Source of the DNA: Bacillus halotolerans
GTDB taxonomy: Bacteria > Bacillota > Bacilli > Bacillales > Bacillaceae
Reading direction: 5' to 3'
DNA: 64,000 bases
Assembly (NCBI RefSeq): GCF_001517105.1
Contig: NZ_LPVF01000009.1
Span: 55,742-119,741 of the forward strand
The notes under the pieces were generated by a model, which saw only the letters and a program-made list of their open reading frames with translations, searched no databases and was not told where the DNA came from. Positions 57,696 through 64,000 of this stretch are shown here, piece after piece (within the stretch, counting starts at the first letter, position 1; each line of letters starts with the position of its first letter). Position numbers and translations under genes: made by a program.

Positions 57696-58640
57696 ATGGA
57701 CGTAATTAAAATTTCGCCGCGCGGCTATTGCTATGGTGTTGTTGACGCTATGGTAATCGCTAAAAACGCGGCACTGGATAAAAGCTTGCCAAGACCCATT
57801 TATATACTCGGGATGATTGTTCATAATAAACACGTCACTGATGCGTTTGAGGAAGATGGCATTTATACATTGGACGGCGCTAATCGACTGGACATCCTGA
57901 AGCAGGTTGACAAAGGAACTGTCATTTTCACAGCGCACGGCGTTTCTCCCGAGGTTAGACGAATCGCCGAAGAAAAAGGTTTAGTCGCAATAGATGCTAC
58001 ATGTCCGGATGTAACGAAAACACACAATTTAATCTTAGAAATGAAAGAAAAAGGATACCACGTAATCTATATCGGCAAAAAAGGCCATCCGGAGCCGGAA
58101 GGAGCGGTTGGCGTTGCGCCTGATATCGTTCACTTGGTTGAAACGCCGGAAGATGTCAAAAATCTCGATATCCAAGCTGAAAAATTGATCGTAACAAACC
58201 AAACGACAATGTCTCAATGGGATGTTCACGATATTATGGAGTTTGTGAAGGAAAAATATCCTCACGTTGAATATCACCAAGAGATTTGCCTGGCTACTCA
58301 GGTGCGGCAGGAAGCTGTATCGGAACAGGCGAAAAAGGCCGACTTAACGATCGTTGTCGGCGACCCGAAAAGCAACAATTCAAACCGGCTCGCTCAAGTG
58401 TCAGAGGAAATAGCCGGAACAAAAGCGTACCGAATCGGCGATCTAAGCGAATTAAAACTGGAATGGCTTAAAGGCGTAAATACCGTTGCCGTTACTGCCG
58501 GAGCTTCAACACCGACACCGATCACCAAAGAAGTGATTCGCTTTTTAGAACAGTTTGATCATGAAAACCCATCAACTTGGACAATCGAACACAATGTCCC
58601 GCTTAAAAAAATCCTTCCGAAAGTGAAAGCAAAAAACTGA
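57696..58640 (+). CDS. ispH: IspH, HMBPP reductase
   Basis: Last enzyme of the MEP pathway (LytB), a [4Fe-4S] reductase making IPP and DMAPP. It is 314 residues; the cluster cysteines are in RGYCYGV, DATCPDV and EICLATQ. ATG 57696 follows TTGGAGGAC; the longer frame to 57639 covers the leader hairpin and was rejected. The C-terminus [13 protein letters not shown] is typical. Confidence 0.96.
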   Translation: MDVIKISPRGYCYGVVDAMVIAKNAALDKSLPRPIYILGMIVHNKHVTDAFEEDGIYTLDGANRLDILKQVDKGTVIFTAHGVSPEVRRIAEEKGLVAIDATCPDVTKTHNLILEMKEKGYHVIYIGKKGHPEPEGAVGVAPDIVHLVETPEDVKNLDIQAEKLIVTNQTTMSQWDVHDIMEFVKEKYPHVEYHQEICLATQVRQEAVSEQAKKADLTIVVGDPKSNNSNRLAQVSEEIAGTKAYRIGDLSELKLEWLKGVNTVAVTAGASTPTPITKEVIRFLEQFDHENPSTWTIEHNVPLKKILPKVKAKN

Positions 58641-58665
58641 GGCCCTCACAGCCTCAGTTTTTTTT
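58631..58665. terminator. Terminator between ispH and yqfO
   Basis: AAACTGAGGC and GCCTCAGTTT pair around CCTCACA, with T8 on the plus side; overlaps both convergent stop codons. Confidence 0.9.
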
Positions 58666-59785
58666 ATAGAAAAGTAAATGGATTTGTATCCGTTTCAGAA
58701 ATAAAGATATTGACGTCTGCTTTTTTATCCTTACACATTGACGCCAGTTTTTTTGTGACGCCTTCTTTCATGATTTTTTCAGCATAATGGCCTGGATCAA
58801 TGACATTCAGACCAAGCATCATCGCATCATGGGCAACATGGAAATATAGATCACCTGTAACGTAAACATCTGCGCCTTTTCGTTTTGCCTGGTGGATATA
58901 CTTGTTCCCATCTCCTCCGAGAACAGCTACTTTCTTCACCATGCTGTCAGCCTGTCCCACCATTCTGACGCCGTTCACTTGAAGCTTGTCTTTCACAAAC
59001 AAAGCGAATTCCTGAAGCGTCATTTCATTTTTAAGTGTTCCGACACGGCCTAGCCCTTTTTCAGCTGGTGACTGTTCGACAGGATAAACATCATAAGCGA
59101 CTTCTTCATATGGATGGCTTTTTATCATTGCGTTTATAACGGCTTTTTCTATGCTTTTAGGAAACACAGTCTCCAGTCTGACTTCATGAACGAGCTCAAG
59201 CTCTCCTACCTCTCCGATAAAAGGCTGTGCGCCGTCCAGTGGCTTAAAGCTGCCAATGCCCTCAGATGAAAACGCACAATGGCTGTAGTCACCTATATGG
59301 CCTGCCCCCGCATTTCCCAGCGCTCCTCTGACCTGCTCCTCATATTCTTTCGGCACGTATACGACCAGCTTTTTAAGAGGATCGGTATAGGTAGGAGCCA
59401 ATACTTCAGTTTCACTCAGCCCCAAGGCCTCAGCAAGCAGATCATTTACGCCGCCGTCAGCAACATCTAAGTTAGTATGAGCCGCATAGACAGCGATATC
59501 ATGCTTCAAACACTTTTCAATCAGCCTTCCGCCGGGCTGATCAGTTGAAATATGCTTTAGCGGCCGGAAAATAGGAGGATGGTGCGCAATGATTAAATCA
59601 ACATCTTTTTCAATCGCTTCATCGACAACGCTTTCCAATACATCCAGCGTAACCATCACATTTTTAACCGGTTTATTTAAACTGCCGATTTGCAGACCGA
59701 TTTTATCGCCCTCAACTGCATAGGCTTTCGGAGAAAATTGTTCAAACAGCTGGATGACTTGCTGTCCGTTTACCGTTTTAGCCAT
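58664..59785 (-). CDS. yqfO: YqfO, NIF3/DUF34 family metal-binding protein
   Basis: A 373-residue NIF3-like (GTP cyclohydrolase I type 2-annotated) protein. The DUF34 fold with di-metal motif IIAHHPPIF and AAHTNLDVADGG flanks an inserted PII-like domain (about 130-240) characteristic of long bacterial members. The C-terminal THDA-like segment YVTGDLYFHVAHDAM gives further His ligands. It overlaps trmK by 8 nt. Its true activity is unsettled. Confidence 0.9.
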   Translation of the reverse strand: MAKTVNGQQVIQLFEQFSPKAYAVEGDKIGLQIGSLNKPVKNVMVTLDVLESVVDEAIEKDVDLIIAHHPPIFRPLKHISTDQPGGRLIEKCLKHDIAVYAAHTNLDVADGGVNDLLAEALGLSETEVLAPTYTDPLKKLVVYVPKEYEEQVRGALGNAGAGHIGDYSHCAFSSEGIGSFKPLDGAQPFIGEVGELELVHEVRLETVFPKSIEKAVINAMIKSHPYEEVAYDVYPVEQSPAEKGLGRVGTLKNEMTLQEFALFVKDKLQVNGVRMVGQADSMVKKVAVLGGDGNKYIHQAKRKGADVYVTGDLYFHVAHDAMMLGLNVIDPGHYAEKIMKEGVTKKLASMCKDKKADVNIFISETDTNPFTFL

Positions 59786-60494
59786 GATCGATAACCTCCT
59801 TTAATAGCTTCATTCGATCGGTTAGTTCCTTCAATTTCTGTTTGTTATCTTCAGATGTTGCAGCACGGCTGATCTGCTCATATATGTTTTGAGTATGGTG
59901 AAGCTCTTGTGTCCATTTTTTCAAAAATACAGCATTCTTTTCTTTTGCCAAAAATGGGCCTACGAGCATTCCGGCCGGCAAAGAAATTCCTGCATAAGCT
60001 GCATCTCTGTCTCCGGCTTCGGCCACAAGCACCTCATAGCACTTTCCGTCTTCCTCAAGAATCACTTCATCAATAAGTGCGTATCCTTCTTTATACAGCC
60101 ACTCTCTAATATGAACGGCATGAATATTCGGCTGTAAAATAAGCCGTTCTTTACCTGTCAGTTTTTCTTTGCCTGCTTCTAAGATATGAGCGATCAGTGA
60201 CCCGCCCATTCCGGCAATTGTTATGGCGTCAGCCTCACCTTTCTGAAGCACTTCCAGGCCGTCTCCTTGCCTTACCGTTATGTGTGCGCTTAAGCCCGAT
60301 TTTTCGACCTGCCGTTTGGCAGACAAGAATGGACCGTCTGTTATTTCTCCAGCAATAGCTTTGCTGGCTTTATGATTCAGCACCGCATAACAGGGAAGGT
60401 AAGCATGGTCAGAGCCAATATCCGCTACTACTGCTCCATCCGGTATGTACTCCGCTACTGTTTGTAATCGTTTTGATAATTTTAATTCGTTCAC
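59778..60494 (-). CDS. trmK: TrmK, tRNA (adenine-22-N1)-methyltransferase
   Basis: SAM-dependent Rossmann-fold methyltransferase (YqfN) modifying A22 of tRNAs with the right D-loop, 238 residues. The SAM motif VVADIGSDHAYLP lies at about 22-34, and the catalytic-type AITIAGMGGSLIAHIL follows. A C-terminal coiled coil (EQISRAATSEDNKQKL) is typical of the family. It is translationally coupled with yqfO. Confidence 0.94.
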   Translation of the reverse strand: MNELKLSKRLQTVAEYIPDGAVVADIGSDHAYLPCYAVLNHKASKAIAGEITDGPFLSAKRQVEKSGLSAHITVRQGDGLEVLQKGEADAITIAGMGGSLIAHILEAGKEKLTGKERLILQPNIHAVHIREWLYKEGYALIDEVILEEDGKCYEVLVAEAGDRDAAYAGISLPAGMLVGPFLAKEKNAVFLKKWTQELHHTQNIYEQISRAATSEDNKQKLKELTDRMKLLKEVIDHG

Positions 60495-60540
60495 TAGTCA
60501 TCACAACTTTTCTCAATCATTTTTTCCTTTTCTATCATAT

Positions 60541-60567
60541 AAAAAATCAGCTCGGAATCCAAGCTGA
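60541..60567 (-). terminator. Terminator downstream of cccA (distal)
   Basis: TCAGCTCGG (60547-60555) and CCAAGCTGA (60559-60567) pair with one mismatch; the minus strand continues with U6. It sits between cccA and trmK. Confidence 0.7.
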
Positions 60568-60621
60568 GCGAATGATTTTCAGTTTATTTCTTTGCAGGAA
60601 CAACATCAAGTATGGGATGAC

Positions 60622-60661
60622 GGACAAAAATAAAAGGCTGTCGAGAACATCTCGGCGGCCT
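60622..60661 (-). terminator. Terminator of cccA (proximal)
   Basis: AGGC plus CGAGA pair with TCTCG plus GCCT across a small internal loop; a U-rich tract (TTTTATTTTTG) follows on the minus strand. Confidence 0.6.
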
Positions 60662-60690
60662 GAGAACGTATAAGGAGAAAGATACATCCA

Positions 60691-61053
60691 TTATTTAATT
60701 TTAGACACCCATTCTGCCATGTCATCAAGCTTATCAGCCGGAACAAGACCGGAAGGCATTCCATTACCGCCTTTTTCAATCTTTGTTTTGATTTCAGCGA
60801 CATCCTTTTTATTCCCTACACCTTTTAAACTCGGACCCGAAACTCCTTCATAATTTTCCCCGTGACACGAGATACAATTCGCCTTGTAAATATCTTCCGG
60901 TGAAGCGTTTGCATCATCTTTTTCAGCAGACTTGCTTTCTCCCCCGCTCGCAATCTCGCGAGAGTCATCAAGCCCCTTTACTGATAAAAAGAAAGTCAGA
61001 CCAATTCCTAAAACAGCGATCAGTAAAAATGGAATAAGCGGATTCCATTTCAT
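60691..61053 (-). CDS. cccA: CccA, membrane-bound cytochrome c-550
   Basis: Small class I cytochrome c, 120 residues: an N-terminal membrane anchor (LIPFLLIAVLGIGLTFFL, about 5-22), an acidic linker, and a haem domain with CISCHG (CXXCH) and the distal methionine in NGMPSGLV. It shuttles electrons to terminal oxidases at the outer face of the membrane. ATG 61053 follows AAAGGGGGAAGG. Confidence 0.95.
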   Translation of the reverse strand: MKWNPLIPFLLIAVLGIGLTFFLSVKGLDDSREIASGGESKSAEKDDANASPEDIYKANCISCHGENYEGVSGPSLKGVGNKKDVAEIKTKIEKGGNGMPSGLVPADKLDDMAEWVSKIK

Positions 61054-61212
61054 TTCCCTTCCCCCTTTATGATCCTTCCCCCTATGTAAACACTTCTAAT
61101 TCTAACTTATTTTTACAAAAAGTAAATGGATTGGCATACAAAAGTTTTTTATTCACACTTTATACAAAATTGAATCAAATCATGCCTATTTCTCTAACAT
61201 TCCTTTTATTCT

Positions 61213-61241
61213 ATTGTATAATGTATTGTATACGCTTACAA
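61213..61241 (-). promoter_or_regulatory. Candidate promoter of cccA
   Basis: TTGTAA (complement 61236-61241), a 17-nt spacer and TACAAT (complement 61213-61218) on the minus strand, leaving about 150 nt of leader. A plus-strand TATAAT overlaps, so the assignment is tentative. Confidence 0.5.
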
Positions 61242-61332
61242 TAGAAAATATGGATTGGTATATTGAAATTTTTCATCACAATGTTCATTTGCAAATGACA
61301 TCATTTTTCAGTAAAATAAAGACATATTATCC

Positions 61333-61377
61333 ATATATCTTTTTAAAAAAAGAAGAACGGATCTGCAAGACCCGTTC
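61333..61377 (-). terminator. Terminator of the dnaG-sigA operon
   Basis: GAACGG (61345-61350) and CCGTTC (61372-61377) pair; the minus strand then reads TTCTTTTTTT. It lies 5 nt beyond the sigA stop. Confidence 0.8.
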
Positions 61378-61381
61378 CATC

Positions 61382-62497
61382 TTATTCTAGAAAATCTTTC
61401 AAACGTTTACTTCTGCTAGGATGTCTTAGTTTCCGCAGCGCTTTCGCTTCGATTTGTCGAATACGCTCTCTCGTAACTCCAAATACCTTGCCGACCTCTT
61501 CCAATGTTCTTGTACGTCCGTCATCAAGACCGAATCGAAGCCGCAATACATTTTCTTCACGATCTGTTAACGTATCAAGCACGTCTTCAAGCTGCTCTTT
61601 CAATAGCTCGTATGCCGCGTGATCTGAAGGTGAAGTAGCCTCTTGATCTTCGATGAAATCACCAAGATGGGAATCATCTTCTTCACCGATCGGTGTTTCA
61701 AGGGACACTGGCTCTTGTGCTATTTTTAAGATTTCACGTACTTTTTCAGGTGTTAAATCCATGTCTTCCGCAATTTCTTCAGGTGTTGGCTCTCTGCCTA
61801 AGTCTTGCAATAGCTGACGCTGTACGCGGATTAATTTATTAATGGTTTCAACCATATGAACGGGGATCCGGATCGTTCTCGCCTGATCGGCAATGGCGCG
61901 TGTAATCGCCTGTCTGATCCACCACGTAGCATACGTACTGAATTTATAACCCTTACGGTAATCAAATTTCTCAACGGCTTTCATCAGACCCATGTTACCT
62001 TCTTGGATCAGGTCAAGGAACAGCATTCCGCGTCCGACGTACCGTTTGGCGATGCTGACAACAAGCCGCAGGTTCGCTTCAGCCAATCTGCGTTTGGATT
62101 CTTCATCACCTTCTTCAATTTTTTGCGCATAGGCGATTTCTTCCTTTGCAGAAAGAAGGTTAACCCGGCCGATTTCCTTTAAATACATACGAACTGGGTC
62201 ATTGATTTTGACACCAGGCGGTACACTTAGGTCATTAAGGTCAAATTCTTCTTCGGCTTTGGCAAGCTGCTGAATATTAGGATCTTCTGTTTCTTCATTC
62301 TCACTAATTAATTCAACACCTTGTTCACCTAAAAATTCATAATACTCATCCATTTGGTCTGATTCAATCTCAAAGCTGGACATACGCTCAGCAATTTCTT
62401 CATATGTCAAAACGCCACGTTTTTTACCAGACTCGGTTAATTGTTCTTTCACTTGGTCGAATGTTAATTCAGTTTCGTGGGTTTGTTTATCAGCCAT
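61382..62497 (-). CDS. sigA: SigA, primary sigma factor
   Basis: Housekeeping sigma-70 factor, 371 residues from ATG 62497 ([15 protein letters not shown]) behind GGAAGGAGG; the frame to 62617 is an upstream artefact. Region 1.2 [13 protein letters not shown], region 2 [16 protein letters not shown] and [14 protein letters not shown] (-10 recognition), region 4.2 [18 protein letters not shown] (-35 recognition). It lacks the long region 1.1/NCR of E. coli RpoD, as usual in Bacillus. Downstream partner of dnaG in the macromolecular synthesis operon. Confidence 0.98.
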
Positions 62498-62696
62498 TAT
62501 GGATCCCTCCTTCCAAAGCTTGCAACGAATTCTAAAAGCGGTATGATTCTTATTCGGTCCATTCAGGCGTTTTCTATGTGAACTGCCTTTAACAATGTGC
62601 GAATAATGAAATGACAATTCATGATGAGGTCAAGCGATCTATTTGCTCCTCCGCAAGGAATCATTGCCAATGAAAGCTCCTCATCAGTTGTCCCGG

Positions 62697-64000
62697 TTAT
62701 TTTAAAGATCGGTTTAAAGTAACGATTTCTTGAGCCAGAGATGCCGCTCTCAAAAAATCTTTTTGCCTTTCGGCTTCGGCTCTTTCCGCCTCTTTTTCTT
62801 TTATCATTGACCATTTTCTGTGATTCAACACTTTTTTCACATAATCTGATAACTCGGCCTCGCTGAGTTCTTGATTAACCTGGAGCATTAAAATATCAGA
62901 CAGTATCTGGCTTATATGATCATCCGTCACCCTGGCCATAAGATGCTGAGGCGTCAGCTCGGCACCCTCTTCATAAAAAGCGTACAGATAGGCGGCCAAA
63001 GCACGGTGTTCATCAATATTAAATTCAAACCCGACCCGGTCAATGACTTTTTTTATGACACCCCTGTCACGAAGCATATGCGCCAGTAAAAGCCTTTCTG
63101 CATTTTCATACGCCGGGCGCAGCCGTTTTTGCCTTGCCTTAGTTGTCAGATGCGCTCTTCTTGTTTTCGTTTCACCGCTGCTGTCAGCAGGCTTGTTTTG
63201 CCTGCCGAATACAGTCAGCTGCTCAGTTAATGACTCCTGGGAAATCGAAAATTCGGAAGCAATCTGTTTCACATAGACTTCCTGTTCAAGTGATCCTGAC
63301 AGCGCGCTGATTTCTTTAAGCACTTCTTTAATGTAGGCTAATCGATCGCCTTCACCGGCCAGGTTCTTTCCTTTCCGGAAATATTGCATTTTAAACGCCA
63401 TTACCGTAACGCTTGCATCGACAATGTCATTTTTGAATTTTTCTCCGCCGTACTGTTTAATGTAATCGTCAGGATCCAATCCGTCAGGGATCATTGCGAC
63501 TCTGACTTTACAATCTTTTTTCTGAAGAAGCTCTGCCGCTTTCAAGGTGGCTTCATATCCGGCTTTATCAGAGTCATAGCAAAGAATGATTTCCTCCACG
63601 TTTCTTCTCAGAATCTTTACATGATCATCTGTCAGAGACGTGCCCATCGTCGCTATACTCTCTTTTACGCCTGAGTTTACCGCTGATATGACATCAGCGA
63701 ATCCCTCGAATAAGACAGCTCTTTCCTGCTTTCTGATATGAAGCCGGGCCTTGTGAAAATGATAAAGCAGCTTGCTTTTATGAAAAAGCGGCGTTTCCGG
63801 ACTGTTCATATATTTTGGCTGCTGGCTGCCAAGCGCTCGGCCTGAGAAAGCCACAACAGCTCCATGATGGTCATGGATCGGAAACATGATCCGGTTTCTG
63901 AAACGGTCAAAATATCCGCTTCCGTCTTCGCGTCTGATTAGCAGACCCGCTTTTTCCATTTGTGTTTCACTGAAGCCCCGCTTGACGAGAAATTTTGTTA
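62697..64000 (-). CDS. dnaG: DnaG, DNA primase (5' end beyond window)
   Basis: C-terminal 433 residues of the primase that makes RNA primers for replication; the frame is open to the right edge, reading [13 protein letters not shown] upstream of the first internal ATG at 63959. The TOPRIM domain is visible with [16 protein letters not shown] and [13 protein letters not shown], followed by the helicase-interaction domain. The zinc-binding N-terminus is outside the window. It lies 199 nt before sigA, where I see no terminator. Confidence 0.96.
   Translation of the reverse strand, partial: TKFLVKRGFSETQMEKAGLLIRREDGSGYFDRFRNRIMFPIHDHHGAVVAFSGRALGSQQPKYMNSPETPLFHKSKLLYHFHKARLHIRKQERAVLFEGFADVISAVNSGVKESIATMGTSLTDDHVKILRRNVEEIILCYDSDKAGYEATLKAAELLQKKDCKVRVAMIPDGLDPDDYIKQYGGEKFKNDIVDASVTVMAFKMQYFRKGKNLAGEGDRLAYIKEVLKEISALSGSLEQEVYVKQIASEFSISQESLTEQLTVFGRQNKPADSSGETKTRRAHLTTKARQKRLRPAYENAERLLLAHMLRDRGVIKKVIDRVGFEFNIDEHRALAAYLYAFYEEGAELTPQHLMARVTDDHISQILSDILMLQVNQELSEAELSDYVKKVLNHRKWSMIKEKEAERAEAERQKDFLRAASLAQEIVTLNRSLK

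Noticed and set aside
62498..62617. Upstream extension of sigA
   Set aside because: The extra 40 codons lack conservation and precede the strong SD GGAAGGAGG at the true start.

Overview
The window is a chromosomal segment of a member of the Bacillus subtilis group. Gene order from yqhR to dnaG, the encoded products (SinI/SinR, TasA-SipW-TapA, ComG, RsbRD, MgsR, Pst, SigA/DnaG), SD-rich translation starts with frequent GTG/TTG codons, and stem-U-run terminators all fit this. Protein differences from strain 168, judged from memory, suggest a related strain or close sister taxon rather than 168 itself. Both ends cut a gene: yqhR on the left and dnaG on the right.

Layout. 1-9.4 kb: membrane and lipid proteins (yqhR, yqhQ, yqhP, yqhO), the Mn regulator mntR, the octanoyltransferase lipM, the rhodanese yqhL, and the glycine-cleavage operon gcvT-gcvPA-gcvPB behind a tandem glycine riboswitch. 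LipM fits functionally beside the glycine-cleavage genes because it octanoylates GcvH. 9.4-15 kb: yqhH-yqhG, the biofilm switch sinI-sinR, and the opposing matrix operon tapA-sipW-tasA that SinR represses. 15.1-20 kb: yqzG and the ComK-driven comGA-GG/yqzE competence pseudopilus operon. 20-25 kb: a CBS-domain gene, CorA-like yqxL, CNNM-type yqhB, the stressosome protein rsbRD, a tRNA-Gln, and sigma-B-type mgsR. 25-34.6 kb: mostly minus-strand housekeeping genes (yqgX, yqgV, yqgU, yqgT, LtaS-type yqgS, glcK, yqgQ, rhomboid gluP, yqgN, rpmGA). 34.7-46.8 kb: yqgM/yqgL, yqzC/yqzD, the PhoP-controlled pst operon, pbpA, yqgE, sodA, yqgC. 46.9-49.9 kb: broken yqgB, secreted yqgA and a gene-poor stretch with decayed insertion-sequence fragments. 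49.9-64 kb: yqfZ, isoprenoid genes ispG and ispH, zur, nfo, cshB, yqfO-trmK, cccA, sigA and the end of dnaG.

What stands out. (1) SinR carries Lys at codon 35, where the Xre/SinR DNA-binding domain normally has Glu; the rest of the protein matches the SinR I remember, so this looks like a recent mutation in the master biofilm repressor. (2) Four genes (yqhP, yqgQ, yqgN, yqgB) lose frame exactly at an A/T run of seven, and in each a one-base length change restores a sensible product; this is either homopolymer sequencing error or true slippage. (3) A type IV pilin-like signal (G|YTLL plus hydrophobic helix) lies in frame upstream of the usual TTG start of comGF, overlapping comGE, with no canonical start codon. 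(4) A YhcV-like CBS gene sits between comGA and yqxL, where I do not remember one in strain 168. (5) IS200-type tnpA debris lies upstream of yqfZ. I see no CRISPR array, prophage, toxin-antitoxin locus or convincing undescribed multi-gene system.
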